A stretch of 64,000 nt of DNA from Methylophilus sp. 42 (lineage in GTDB: Bacteria; Pseudomonadota; Gammaproteobacteria; Burkholderiales; Methylophilaceae): contig NZ_KB913031.1 in assembly GCF_000384155.1 (NCBI RefSeq), forward strand, positions 868,001 through 932,000, given 5' to 3'. Every line of letters starts with the position of its first letter. The stretch's first letter is position 1. Of this stretch, positions 43,471 through 53,010 are shown in pieces. The notes below the pieces were generated by a model that did no database searches, was not told the origin of the DNA, and was given only the letters and a program-made list of their open reading frames with translations. The position numbers and the translations under genes were made by a program.

Positions 43471-43944
43471 ATGAGTATGAAACCAACACGAGAACTGATA
43501 AGAATTTCAGACAAGTCGGAGGATAGTCTTTTACGGGCTGTACAAATCATCCGTAAAACAAAAGACTTGTCTCAACTGAGGCAAGCACAAGCCTTTTTGT
43601 TGACTTGCGTTCATGGAATGACAGCAAGTGAAGCCTCCTCCTTATTAGGAATATCAGTCAATTGGGTCTATAAACTTCGTCAGAATTTCCTGAAAGGTAA
43701 TCTGGTGCTTGGTAGGAATGCTTCTGCATTGGGTGGGCGACGCCGCGAAAATATGACCTTGGCGCAGGAAAGTAGGTTTTTGCATCCATATTTCCAAGCC
43801 GCCAAGCATGGAGAGGCTATCAGGGTATCTGATGTTAAGACGGCTTTAGAAGAGCATTTAGGCCGGAAAGTAGCGTTGTCTTCAGTATATAACCTTTTAA
43901 AACGCCATAAGCTGATGCAGATATCCTCGAAAGTTACCAAATAG
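43471..43944 (+). CDS. Stand-alone IS630-type winged-HTH protein
   Basis: 157 residues. SQLRQAQAFLLTCVHGMTASEASSLLGISVNWVYKLRQNFL and LGGRRRENMTLAQESRFL...ALEEHLGRKVALSSVYNLLKRH match the N-terminal DNA-binding half of IS630/Tc1-type transposases. The DDE catalytic half is absent and the reading frame ends soon after the second HTH. It may be a truncated insertion-sequence remnant or a domesticated regulator; the open frame and lack of inverted repeats favour the latter weakly. It lies just upstream of the TonB-dependent receptor gene. Confidence 0.72.
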   Translation: MSMKPTRELIRISDKSEDSLLRAVQIIRKTKDLSQLRQAQAFLLTCVHGMTASEASSLLGISVNWVYKLRQNFLKGNLVLGRNASALGGRRRENMTLAQESRFLHPYFQAAKHGEAIRVSDVKTALEEHLGRKVALSSVYNLLKRHKLMQISSKVTK

Positions 43945-44101
43945 TTTTTGAGCAACCTCTAATTTTTTCGATGTTCTTTTATTAATGAAATAGAAATTAA
44001 CGCTAACTGATGGTTAGGCATGTATGTTGCCATTTTAAGCCCACAGAAATTAATAAAACATTAGTTTCGATTTTTTCATTAATTTTAAGGGTGAAGAAGG
44101 A

Positions 44102-46408
44102 ATGTCTCACAACATTATTAAGAAGCCTGCCATCAAAAAGCTCACGCTGGCAGTCTACGGTGCCATGTTTCTCTCTGGGGCGGGAGTTGCTCTGGCGGAA
44201 GACGCTCAAGGTAACAGTGAGGAGTCGGCAGATTTGGGTGCTGTCGTTGTTCAAGGCAAGACTCAGCCACTTGTCGGTGATACACCTAAAGAAACCATCG
44301 CAGAATCTAGAGCAACTTTAAGTAAGTCCCAGCTTGAGAAGTTTGTCGGCCTGGATTCAGCTGTCACAGGCGCGTTGAAATATTTGCCCGGCATCCATTT
44401 TAGTGGTGGGGATACATCAGGGATCAGTGAAGGTAATTTATCTATTAGAGGGTTTTCTCAAGATCAAATTGGTGTAACCAGAAATGGTATTCCTTTGAAT
44501 GATCCACTATACCTGACCCCTCACAGCGATTTCTTCGGAGATCCGGAGAATTACGAATCCATTAGCGTCATATACGGTGGGCAGTCGATTAATGCACCTA
44601 CACTCACGGCGAGTGGCGGCAGTATAGAAATTCAAACTGTCAAACCTACCAAAGAGGCAGGCTTATTGGTCAAGCAAGGTTTCGGTAGTAATAATACTCG
44701 TCGTTCATTTGTCCGAGCGAATCTCGGCGAAAAAAATGGATTCTCTGCCTGGGTATCGGCCTCCAGAACAACGGCTGACTTATGGACTAGTGGCACAGGC
44801 GCAGTCGAATCGAACCGCTTCGAGGGCAACTTGCAATACGAATGGGGAAATAACAATAGCATCAATGCTATCTTTTCCATATTTAGTATGAGAAGTAACA
44901 GTTATTCTCACCCAACCCTTGCTCAATATAAGTTTCAGCCGTACGACGCGAATTATTCAAGTGCCATTAACTCCACCTATGGTGGAACGAATGGCGTTGC
45001 TGATATTTCTGCAGCAACATCTAATAGTGCGAAACTACAGCGAGCTGACTTCAAAATTCAGACCTACGGCCTTAATGGTTTATTCAACCTGACCGACAAT
45101 GCGCATCTTCATGTCGACCCATACTTCGTTCGAGTAACAGACGGTACGGCAACAGTGTTCGCATCAGCGATTCCCGAGTCTGTGCTGAATGCTGATGTGA
45201 ACGGGGATGGCGATCTTCTTGATATCAGGCCATTTGCTGGCGGTGTATTCCCAACGCAATATCGCGTAGGTTCATCTCAAAAGATCGACTTTGATCTGAC
45301 TGATACGAATGTATTGCAGGTTGGTGCCTGGTTTGATTACACCCATGCAACTAACCAAATGGCGGCGATTCCCTTAAGAAGTGATGGTAAGCCTGTTGCT
45401 ATTGATGGAAGCAAAATCATTCGAGATGTGAATGGTAAAGAGATCTTTTTCACTGATCAGAGAAGCAGGATGACAACCCAAAAACTCTGGGTACAGGACT
45501 CTTGGAACTTTGCTTCGCAATGGAATGCGAAAGGTGCGCTTGCGTGGCAGCATACCGAATATGAAGGTGAGAACATCGCAGGTGTGTTAAGTGGGTCAGC
45601 TTTCAAGCGATCGGCTGATTACTATAAGCTCCTCCCGAGTTTCAGCCTTGATTATCAGTATGATCAAAATAATCAGATTTACTACAACGCGACCACCAAT
45701 ATTCGTGTACCGGCTGTTGCTTCTATCTATGGTAACAACACGGGTGGTGATCAGAAAGCTGAAACTACCTTCAATCAGGAAATCGGCTGGCGCTACAGTA
45801 CGCCTGATGTATTAGTGAGTGCTGCACTGTTCTACGACCAATTTAAGAATCGTCAGGTTTCATACACGTCGTTGGGAACTACGTCCTATATCAATGCCGG
45901 TGCCGTGACGACAAAAGGCCTTGAGTTGGCTTTGAATGGTAAGTTGCCACACAACTTTAACTATCGTGGTTCCTGGACATACGTAAAAGCAGAACAGGAA
46001 GACAACTATGCTGCTGGAGGTCTGGAAGAAAATACCAAAGGCAATCAGCTATTCAACACGCCTAAGAATCTTTTATCCCTTGGGGTCGGATATGACGATG
46101 GTCGCTTATATAGCAATTTGCTAGCGCGCTACACCGGTAGCTTTTATGGCGATCTGGCGAATACAGAAAAGTTGAGCGGTTACACAGTTGTTGATCTTAA
46201 TCTTGGTTACAAGTTTGATCTCGGCAGCAAGATCGTCAAGAAAAGTACCATTAGCCTGAACGTGAATAATCTGTTTGATAAAGAGGCACTTTCAGGGCTG
46301 TATGCAGGCACTGTTTCTGCTAATACATCAAGCGCATTCTTTGCCGCACCTACCTACAACAGACTTCAACCACGAAGTGTGTTCGCTAATCTGACGTTGG
46401 AATTCTAA
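44102..46408 (+). CDS. TonB-dependent outer-membrane receptor
   Basis: 768 residues. Signal peptide to about residue 35, a TonB-box-like DLGAVVVQG, plug domain (about 60-185: GALKYLPGIHFSGGDTSGISEGNLSIRGFSQDQIGVTRNGIPLND), then a 22-strand barrel ending in the aromatic F of FANLTLEF. Energy-driven uptake of a molecule too large for porins. GAAGAAGG precedes the ATG. It heads the set receptor, GMC dehydrogenase, aldehyde dehydrogenase, MFS, TonB on one strand. Confidence 0.92.
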   Translation: MSHNIIKKPAIKKLTLAVYGAMFLSGAGVALAEDAQGNSEESADLGAVVVQGKTQPLVGDTPKETIAESRATLSKSQLEKFVGLDSAVTGALKYLPGIHFSGGDTSGISEGNLSIRGFSQDQIGVTRNGIPLNDPLYLTPHSDFFGDPENYESISVIYGGQSINAPTLTASGGSIEIQTVKPTKEAGLLVKQGFGSNNTRRSFVRANLGEKNGFSAWVSASRTTADLWTSGTGAVESNRFEGNLQYEWGNNNSINAIFSIFSMRSNSYSHPTLAQYKFQPYDANYSSAINSTYGGTNGVADISAATSNSAKLQRADFKIQTYGLNGLFNLTDNAHLHVDPYFVRVTDGTATVFASAIPESVLNADVNGDGDLLDIRPFAGGVFPTQYRVGSSQKIDFDLTDTNVLQVGAWFDYTHATNQMAAIPLRSDGKPVAIDGSKIIRDVNGKEIFFTDQRSRMTTQKLWVQDSWNFASQWNAKGALAWQHTEYEGENIAGVLSGSAFKRSADYYKLLPSFSLDYQYDQNNQIYYNATTNIRVPAVASIYGNNTGGDQKAETTFNQEIGWRYSTPDVLVSAALFYDQFKNRQVSYTSLGTTSYINAGAVTTKGLELALNGKLPHNFNYRGSWTYVKAEQEDNYAAGGLEENTKGNQLFNTPKNLLSLGVGYDDGRLYSNLLARYTGSFYGDLANTEKLSGYTVVDLNLGYKFDLGSKIVKKSTISLNVNNLFDKEALSGLYAGTVSANTSSAFFAAPTYNRLQPRSVFANLTLEF

Positions 46409-46521
46409 AAGAATAGAAAACACAGGTAGTGAAATCTCTGATGACCTTGGGGATTTGACGTAGTTGATACCTGTCAGTTGGGAGCGTCTGTTCCTGACTG
46501 GCAGGCCTGACAAGGAAAGTG

Positions 46522-48120
46522 ATGATGACAGTACAAACATATGATTATGTGATCGTTGGTGGTGGCACAGCTGGCAGTGTGTTAGCTAATAGACTATCAA
46601 AAGATCCATTAACCAAGGTGCTATTGATAGAGGCCGGTATTGATACGCCTGAAGATGGCATTCCGCCTGAGATAAATAATGGGTTACAACCTTGGTTACC
46701 AAGGCTTGCTGGAGAGCGATTCTTTTGGCCTGGGCTGAATGTATATCGAACCGCTTTGCATCCTGATATTGATCGTGAATTACAGTTTATCGAACAAGGC
46801 CGGATTCTGGGTGGTGGCTCTAGTGTCAATATGGTCGTTTCTAATCGTGGCTTACCGCGTGATTATGATGAGTGGGAGGCGCTTGGGGCTGAAGGGTGGA
46901 ACTGGGATGGTGTATTGCCTTATTTTAAGAAAGCAGAAACCGATAAAACCTATGGATCTCATGAGCTACATGGCGACGATGGTCCTATCCCGATTGACCG
47001 TGTAGATCCCGATCATTGGACCGACTTCACGCTATCTGTGACAGAGGCTTTACAAAGTATCGGTCTCAAAAATATTCATGATCAGAATGCAAACTTTGAG
47101 GACGGTTACTTCCCTCCTGCATTCACCTTGAAAGGTGATGAACGATTCTCTGCTGCGCGTGGCTATCTTAGTCAGGACGTGAGAGCGCGCAGGAATCTCA
47201 CATTATGGACTGACTCTCAAGCATTAGACCTGATATTGGATGCAGAGACAGTCAAAGGTGTAACGGTGGATCATGGCGGCAAGGTAGAAAAGGTTTTTGC
47301 CTCTGAAGTGATTCTGGCTGCCGGGGCATTGCAGTCTCCGGCATTTCTTTTAAGGGCTGGGATAGGGCCAGCTGAAGACCTGAATAATCTTGGTATCGAA
47401 GTTATTGCGGATCGAGATGGTGTTGGCCAGAACCTTTGGGAACACTCTTCTATCGGAGTCGTTGCTGAGTTATCTGATAAAGCCAAAGCTGCCGCAAGAA
47501 ACGAGTTCTCTACTGGTCGCCATCAATTAGGAGTCAGGCTCTCATCGGGGGTTGACCCAAATACGCCATCTGATCTTTTTCTGCATATCGGCGCTGATGC
47601 TAACTCTGGACTTGCATCTGCAGTCTTTTGGGTTAACAAACCCGATTCGATCGGGCATTTAAAGCTGAAGGGTAACGACGCCAGGACTTATCCTGAAGTC
47701 GACTTTAATCTTCTTTCTGATGAGCGTGACCTTGAAAGAGTCAAAGCAGGATTGCGAGTGATTGATCAATTATTCAAGCACCCATCCTTGGCCAAGTATG
47801 AACTGTCTTTGACGTTATCACGCTTTGCCGCCCCCCAGTCTGGAGGGCCTTTGTTATCCGAGCTTCTGAATGACAGCGCTGCATTGGAGCGTTACATTCG
47901 CGTCAATATTGGCGGGGTATGGCATCCAAGTGGCACGGCAAAAATCGGTTCTGAAGATGATCCACTAGCGGTGGTTGATCCCCATGGGAAAGTGTACGGC
48001 TTATCGGGTCTTCGAATCGCTGACGCGTCAATCATGCCGGTCGTGCCAACTGCCAATACCAACCTGCCGACACTCATGGTTGCAGAAAAAATAGCTGATT
48101 CCATCCTCAGTGGAAATTAA
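46522..48120 (+). CDS. GMC-family FAD alcohol dehydrogenase
   Basis: About 532 residues. FAD site YVIVGGGTAGSVLANRLS, GMC signatures GRILGGGSSVNMVVSNRG and AAGALQSPAFLLRAGIGPA, and the C-terminal active-site region GGVWHPSGTAKIG with its His. Oxidises a primary alcohol to aldehyde by family logic. Choline dehydrogenase, polyethylene glycol dehydrogenase and alkanol dehydrogenases share this fold; the substrate is not clear. AAGGA precedes ATG 46522 (46525 also possible). Confidence 0.9.
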   Translation: MMTVQTYDYVIVGGGTAGSVLANRLSKDPLTKVLLIEAGIDTPEDGIPPEINNGLQPWLPRLAGERFFWPGLNVYRTALHPDIDRELQFIEQGRILGGGSSVNMVVSNRGLPRDYDEWEALGAEGWNWDGVLPYFKKAETDKTYGSHELHGDDGPIPIDRVDPDHWTDFTLSVTEALQSIGLKNIHDQNANFEDGYFPPAFTLKGDERFSAARGYLSQDVRARRNLTLWTDSQALDLILDAETVKGVTVDHGGKVEKVFASEVILAAGALQSPAFLLRAGIGPAEDLNNLGIEVIADRDGVGQNLWEHSSIGVVAELSDKAKAAARNEFSTGRHQLGVRLSSGVDPNTPSDLFLHIGADANSGLASAVFWVNKPDSIGHLKLKGNDARTYPEVDFNLLSDERDLERVKAGLRVIDQLFKHPSLAKYELSLTLSRFAAPQSGGPLLSELLNDSAALERYIRVNIGGVWHPSGTAKIGSEDDPLAVVDPHGKVYGLSGLRIADASIMPVVPTANTNLPTLMVAEKIADSILSGN

Positions 48121-48130
48121 GGAGACATAT

Positions 48131-49540
48131 ATGTCTAAATATTCGTTGTACATCGATGGTGATCTTGTTTCTTCTGATCGCTATTTCGATGTGATTAACC
48201 CTGCAACAGAAGAGATTGTTGCTCAGGCGCCATATGCCAGCAGTGCTCAGGTAGATGCCGCTATTCAAGCTGCACATAAAGCATTCCCTAGCTGGACCAA
48301 AGACGAGAGCTCACGAAGCGTCGCGCTTAAACTGGCGGCTGAGGCGATTCGGAAACGCAGTGAGGATATTGCAAAGCTCATCACGCTTGAGCAAGGACGG
48401 CCAATTCACTTCGCGATTGGTGAAGTTGCCGGGGCCGCTGCTACTTTAGAACACTATGCGAATTTCGATTTACCACCACTTTTACCACTACGTTCTGATA
48501 GCGAGAAATTTGTAGCTATTGAGCGTAGAGCATTGGGCGTAGTGGCTGCGATAACCCCCTGGAATGTGCCAATCATCCTGCTCATTCTGAAGGTTGCACC
48601 AGCACTCAAAGCGGGAAACACCGTGGTGATCAAACCATCAGAGTTTACCCCGTTATCAACATTATTGTTGGGCGAAGTCCTGAATGGAATATTCCCTGCT
48701 GGTGTGCTGAATATCATCTCCGGAGATGGTGAGGTGGGGGCACAGTTAAGCCAGCATCACCTGGTAAAGAAGATCACATTTACAGGTAGTGTGGCTACCG
48801 GTAAAAAGCTCTATGCAGGTGCAGCATCAGATGTTAAGCGGCTGACGCTTGAGCTTGGTGGTAATGATGCAGCAATTGTGCTTGATGATGCTGATCCTAA
48901 AACGATCGCCGAAAAGATCTTCTGGGGAGCATTCTGGAACAGTGGGCAAATTTGTTTCGCTATCAAGCGTGTGTATGTGCATGAGCGGATCTTCCCGCAA
49001 TTGCTGGAAGCATTGATTGAGCGAGCCAAAGCTGCAAAGGTAGGGAATGGGTTTGAACAAGATGTCGAACTTGGACCTATTACCAATGCTATCCAATTCG
49101 AGAAAGTGAAATATTTTGTAGCCGATGCGTTAAAGCATGGTGCAAAAATTCATACTGGTGGAGCCGCTCTTGCCGGTCTTGGCTACTTCTATCCTCCAAC
49201 CATCGTCACGGGTGTCGGTGAAGGGGTTGCCTTGGTTGATGAAGAGCAGTTCGGTCCTGTTCTCCCTATCATTCCCTTCTCTGATGAAAAAGATGCCATC
49301 CGGCAGGCTAATGCAAGTCCGTTTGGCCTTGGTGCTTCTGTGTGGACTGCGGATGCGCAACGTGGGCTTGCTGTTGTGCGTCAGTTAGATGTTGGGCTAG
49401 CTTGGGTGAATCAACATGGCGATATTCATCCTGGTGCACCAAAAGGTGGGTTCAAATGGAGTGGGCTTGGCTATGAAGGTGGGCTCAGAGGTTATGAAGA
49501 GTTCAGCGAGCTGCAAGTGGTAAATGCTGCGCTTAATTAA
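48131..49540 (+). CDS. NAD(P)-dependent aldehyde dehydrogenase
   Basis: 469 residues. Catalytic Cys275 (SGQICFA) and Glu241 (LTLELGGND), cofactor segment ITPWNVP and FTGSVATGK. Start at 48131 is set by AAGGAG; an upstream ATG at 48110 overlaps the GMC gene and has no site. Eleven bp after the GMC stop, so probably coupled. It would oxidise the aldehyde made by the GMC enzyme to the acid. Confidence 0.92.
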   Translation: MSKYSLYIDGDLVSSDRYFDVINPATEEIVAQAPYASSAQVDAAIQAAHKAFPSWTKDESSRSVALKLAAEAIRKRSEDIAKLITLEQGRPIHFAIGEVAGAAATLEHYANFDLPPLLPLRSDSEKFVAIERRALGVVAAITPWNVPIILLILKVAPALKAGNTVVIKPSEFTPLSTLLLGEVLNGIFPAGVLNIISGDGEVGAQLSQHHLVKKITFTGSVATGKKLYAGAASDVKRLTLELGGNDAAIVLDDADPKTIAEKIFWGAFWNSGQICFAIKRVYVHERIFPQLLEALIERAKAAKVGNGFEQDVELGPITNAIQFEKVKYFVADALKHGAKIHTGGAALAGLGYFYPPTIVTGVGEGVALVDEEQFGPVLPIIPFSDEKDAIRQANASPFGLGASVWTADAQRGLAVVRQLDVGLAWVNQHGDIHPGAPKGGFKWSGLGYEGGLRGYEEFSELQVVNAALN

Positions 49541-49569
49541 TCAGAAAATTATTCAAAAAGGAAATAAAA

Positions 49570-50757
49570 ATGCGTGCTGGAAGTTGGCCATCTATCGCTT
49601 TAACACTCGCTTTTGCAGTCATCATTGCTGCTTGTCACGGCAAAACCATTGTCTTGGTTGGTGATATTGCACATGCTTTTTCAGTGACTCCTGCCCATGC
49701 AAGTTGGGTAGTTTCGGCAGTAGCATTGGTTGCTGCTTTAGCTTCTCCTATCGTGAATTGGGCAATTGCACATATCGGTGAGCGCAGATCAATTGTTCTG
49801 GGGTTGGTCGTAGCTGGGACATTCAGTTATCTGGATAGCCTGGCCACGACTTTTCAAGGCCTTTTAATCTTAAGGGTTCTTGAGGGCTTAGGCTATATCC
49901 TCGTTGTATTGGCTGCTTTGGCGTTGATTCTTCATACGACTGATGGCAAACGCAGAACCTCGGCGCTTGCGTTCTGGTCAGTTGCATCTCCATTAGGTGG
50001 AGCAATCGCTATCTTTTCTGTTTCACCTTATGTGGGAGTAGATTGGAGAATCGTTTTTTCTGGCCATGCGTACATCTTGTTCGGACTTGTATTGCTGACG
50101 CCATTACTTCCAGGCGGTAACCTAGTTCATAAAACAGAGCGAAAGCCGTTGTCCAAAGTTTTTGACATTTATTCCGATCCTTCATTGATCAGATTGGCTG
50201 CTGCGGTAGGTGCCCCATTAACCTTAGCGTTAGGGCTGGTTGCGATTGTGCCGGTATATTTCATTACAAAGCTGCATGTGGCTCCCACAACGATTGGTGT
50301 CATCTCTACTGTGGGCATTCTCTCTAGTGTATTGGCTGGGATTTTTGCTGGATTTATCTTGAATATAAAACGGCTGGGTCCTTGGGTTGTAGTGTCGAGT
50401 GCTTTAATCGGCCTTGCGTTAGAGTTCGTTGTATTTCTCCCTGGGACAAGTCCATCAGTGGCTATCGTGGCAAAAATAGCGCAGGGATTCTTCGGAAGTT
50501 TCGTTGTTGCATGGATATTTACCAGTATCCCCAAAATGTCTACCCATGGAGATGTGATGGGGGCAGGGGGGATCGCAGAGCAGTTTTTATATATCTCCAT
50601 GTTCTTGGGACCAGTTCTTTTGTTCCCACTGTTCGTTCTGCCAACATTGATTCCGTTTTTTGTCGTTGTGACAATCGCGCATTTGCTTCCGCTCTTCTTG
50701 CTACCTTTGGATATACCAATTCGGAGAATACTGAGATTGGGCGCTAAAACCGCGTGA
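49570..50757 (+). CDS. MFS transporter of the alcohol-oxidation locus
   Basis: 395 residues with 12 membrane segments. VISTVGILSSVLAGIFAGFIL and HIGERRSIVLGLVVAGTFSYL (motif A-like) support MFS. Starts 30 bp after the aldehyde dehydrogenase gene behind AAGGAAAT. By position it moves the substrate or its acid product across the inner membrane; direction unknown. Confidence 0.87.
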   Translation: MRAGSWPSIALTLAFAVIIAACHGKTIVLVGDIAHAFSVTPAHASWVVSAVALVAALASPIVNWAIAHIGERRSIVLGLVVAGTFSYLDSLATTFQGLLILRVLEGLGYILVVLAALALILHTTDGKRRTSALAFWSVASPLGGAIAIFSVSPYVGVDWRIVFSGHAYILFGLVLLTPLLPGGNLVHKTERKPLSKVFDIYSDPSLIRLAAAVGAPLTLALGLVAIVPVYFITKLHVAPTTIGVISTVGILSSVLAGIFAGFILNIKRLGPWVVVSSALIGLALEFVVFLPGTSPSVAIVAKIAQGFFGSFVVAWIFTSIPKMSTHGDVMGAGGIAEQFLYISMFLGPVLLFPLFVLPTLIPFFVVVTIAHLLPLFLLPLDIPIRRILRLGAKTA

Positions 50758-51089
50758 CATTTTCATCCTATATTCTTTTTTCAGGAGTGATGATTACTTA
50801 ACGAATTACTAGTCATTATTCAAACAGCAAGGAATCGGATTTCTAAATAAAGCAACGAAGTATTGTGAGTTCTGCTTTGTTAGTCCGAGCGATTCCTTGC
50901 TGCCTGAATCTGTCAGTAGGAAATTCAATTTTTATAGTATCAAGCATGTTGAAGATGCTTGTTGACATAGATGTTGAGCGCTGCTGCTCAACGATGTATT
51001 CCGCATCAGCCTCAAGCGACCTTGTGATGATGCGCTAACAACTTGTATTTAGCTTGTATCAAAGTAAGTGTTTTCATTGAAAAGATAAA
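50758..51089 (+). other. Structured intergenic region between MFS and tonB genes
   Basis: No gene seen in 332 bp. It holds three inverted repeats: 50825-50902 (13-bp arms), 50941-50961 (CAAGCAT/ATGCTTG) and 50973-50992 (GTTGAGC/GCTCAAC). The first may end the upstream operon; the other two lie in the tonB leader. Confidence 0.6.
50825..50902. repeat. 78-bp element with 13-bp perfect inverted termini
   Basis: CAGCAAGGAATCG and its complement bound 52 bp that contain a second pair of short arms (AAAGCA/TGCTTT). Either a long terminator-like RNA or a small non-autonomous mobile element. Confidence 0.6.
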
Positions 51090-51938
51090 ATGACCATGTC
51101 TAATCTTACTAATTACCCAGTTTCTGAGCCTCTGCAGAATATTGAAGAGGGTCTGAATGCAGTAAAAGATGCTGATTCAAAGGCAGCTACCGACAGTGGC
51201 GAGCAATTTGATTTTTTTCACAAGCATGCTCCTCAACCATTTGATAGGCCAAGTAGGTGGATCAGTCGCCGTAATGTCAGTATCGTTGTGCTTGTGATTG
51301 GATCACATGTTGTTGCATTTGCTACTTACTTATATGCGCAGCATGATCTGGTTGTGATTCCCAAGAAAAAAGAAGTTTTGATCGAGTTTGTTAGGCCTGT
51401 GGTGCCAGAACAAAAAATAGAGCCGCTACCGCCTCCTCCACCTCGCAACGTGGAGCGTAAGCCTCAACCAGCGAAACCAACCCCTGCGCTAAAGACTCAG
51501 CTTGCGCAGCAAGATATTCGCCCTGATGATATTACCGTGCAGGAAAATACCACAGCCCAGCATACGCCAGAACCTGTGGCAGCAGCACCAACAAGACCGT
51601 CTGAGCCTGTGGCAGCAGGGCCCGTGGCACCACCACCACCGGCACCTAAGGAAGAGCCTGTGACGGAGGCTACTGGTTATGCAGGATATCTAAATAATCC
51701 ACCACCTGAATATCCTTTATTTGCACAGCGTCAAGGTTGGGGAGGCAAGGTAATTTTACGCGTTCGTGTGCTTGCCAATGGTAAGGCCGGTTCAGTTGAG
51801 GTAAAACAGTCAAGTGGACGAAAAATTCTTGATGAAGCGGCTCAAGAGGTTGTGAAGACATGGATGTTTGCACCAGCCAGGCGTGGCAATACGCCTATTG
51901 ATGGATGGGCTACTGTTCCGATTGAATTCCGAGTGTGA
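51090..51938 (+). CDS. tonB: TonB-family energy transducer
   Basis: 282 residues: cytoplasmic N-terminus of about 60, one membrane segment (about 65-85), a Pro-rich periplasmic spacer (PPPPPRNVERKPQPAKP..., PPPPAPKEEP) and a TonB C-terminal domain (about 200-282, PPPEYPLFAQRQGWGGKVILRVRVLANGKAGSVEV). It links the proton motive force to TonB-dependent receptors, here presumably the receptor in the same locus. exbB and exbD are not in the window, so it must borrow them. Confidence 0.92.
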   Translation: MTMSNLTNYPVSEPLQNIEEGLNAVKDADSKAATDSGEQFDFFHKHAPQPFDRPSRWISRRNVSIVVLVIGSHVVAFATYLYAQHDLVVIPKKKEVLIEFVRPVVPEQKIEPLPPPPPRNVERKPQPAKPTPALKTQLAQQDIRPDDITVQENTTAQHTPEPVAAAPTRPSEPVAAGPVAPPPPAPKEEPVTEATGYAGYLNNPPPEYPLFAQRQGWGGKVILRVRVLANGKAGSVEVKQSSGRKILDEAAQEVVKTWMFAPARRGNTPIDGWATVPIEFRV

Positions 51939-52191
51939 AAATAATTTTTGTGCAGTCCAGTTTCTTTTGTAAAAGGTCTGGACCTTAATTCCTGCTCAGC
52001 AAAGTAGATACAAACTCACTATGTAATAAGCGTTTATCTGGGCTCATGGATCAGAAAGAGGAAGCATAAAATGATCTCCCCTCACATTGTTTGATATATT
52101 GCTGCCTCACTGGACATTAGGCCTGCACTAGCTTGCCGTGCATCATGAAGGGAGGTGGGCTCCTCCCCCTCAAGATTGAGCTTACCTACAA

Positions 52192-52848
52192 TTAGCTGGC
52201 GGGATACATGGTTTCTGCCGTCCACTGACCAGCAGATTGAGCATGCAATGTCCAGAATTGTTCGGCGACATCATGAGACTCTTTTGAGTCAGGGCTCACA
52301 AAGGTGGCCACGGTGACAGTGGCAATATGAATGTTATGTTCTTTCAGGTTTTCAAACAGTCCCAAAGTCAACGCGCGAATGCCAGCTTTGCCAATACTCA
52401 GCGAGAGATAGTCTGGGCTTGGATATAGCGCAAACCCGCCGCCTGTGAGCAGGATAGAACCTGATTTGGCTTCGGTCATTAACGGTACCACGGCTTTAAT
52501 CGCCGATAAGGCACCGCCAATATTAACGGCCAGATCACTGTTAAACGTGTCGTTGGCTTGACTGGCTATTGTGGCCTGGCGAAGATTTGCCGCGTTGTAG
52601 TGCAGCACATCAATGTTACCTTCCTGATTGGCAACGGCGGTAATGAGCGCGGCTACCTGGCTTGCATCAGATGCGTCCACCACCTTGGCTTCGGCTTGAT
52701 AGCCTTTGCTATTCAATTCGGCGACTAATTTGCCAGTGTTTTCGGCGTTACGGCTCGCCAGAATGATTTTGAACCCCTCTTTGGCAAAGCGTTCTGCCGT
52801 TGCGACGCCCATGCCTGGGCCGGAACCAATGCCTAAAAATACTTTCAT
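52192..52848 (-). CDS. Atypical SDR-fold protein lacking the catalytic Tyr
   Basis: 218 residues. The Rossmann motif GIGSGPGMG and following strands fit the SDR fold, but the YxxxK site reads LSIGK (in PSPDYLSLSIGKAG), so Tyr is Leu, and NAG is NAA. It probably binds NAD(P) but may not be a normal dehydrogenase. Start at 52848 has AGGAG upstream. Divergent from a LysR gene that likely controls it. Confidence 0.8.
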   Translation of the reverse strand: MKVFLGIGSGPGMGVATAERFAKEGFKIILASRNAENTGKLVAELNSKGYQAEAKVVDASDASQVAALITAVANQEGNIDVLHYNAANLRQATIASQANDTFNSDLAVNIGGALSAIKAVVPLMTEAKSGSILLTGGGFALYPSPDYLSLSIGKAGIRALTLGLFENLKEHNIHIATVTVATFVSPDSKESHDVAEQFWTLHAQSAGQWTAETMYPAS

Positions 52849-53010
52849 GTGAAATCTCCTATTCAATAATGACATTCAATGTTCGCCTATTAACAGGGCA
52901 TAGAAGCGCTTTTTAATAGGCGCGCTTTACTGCATGAACGCTATTCTGATGATTACAATCACTTTGATAAATAGCATAATATTAAAAATATTATTTACTG
53001 AGAGTGATGA

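Noticed and set aside
46522-49540. Choline to betaine pathway (betA-betB)
   Set aside because: The GMC protein lacks the N-terminal pattern I associate with BetA, and a TonB-dependent receptor would not be needed for choline.
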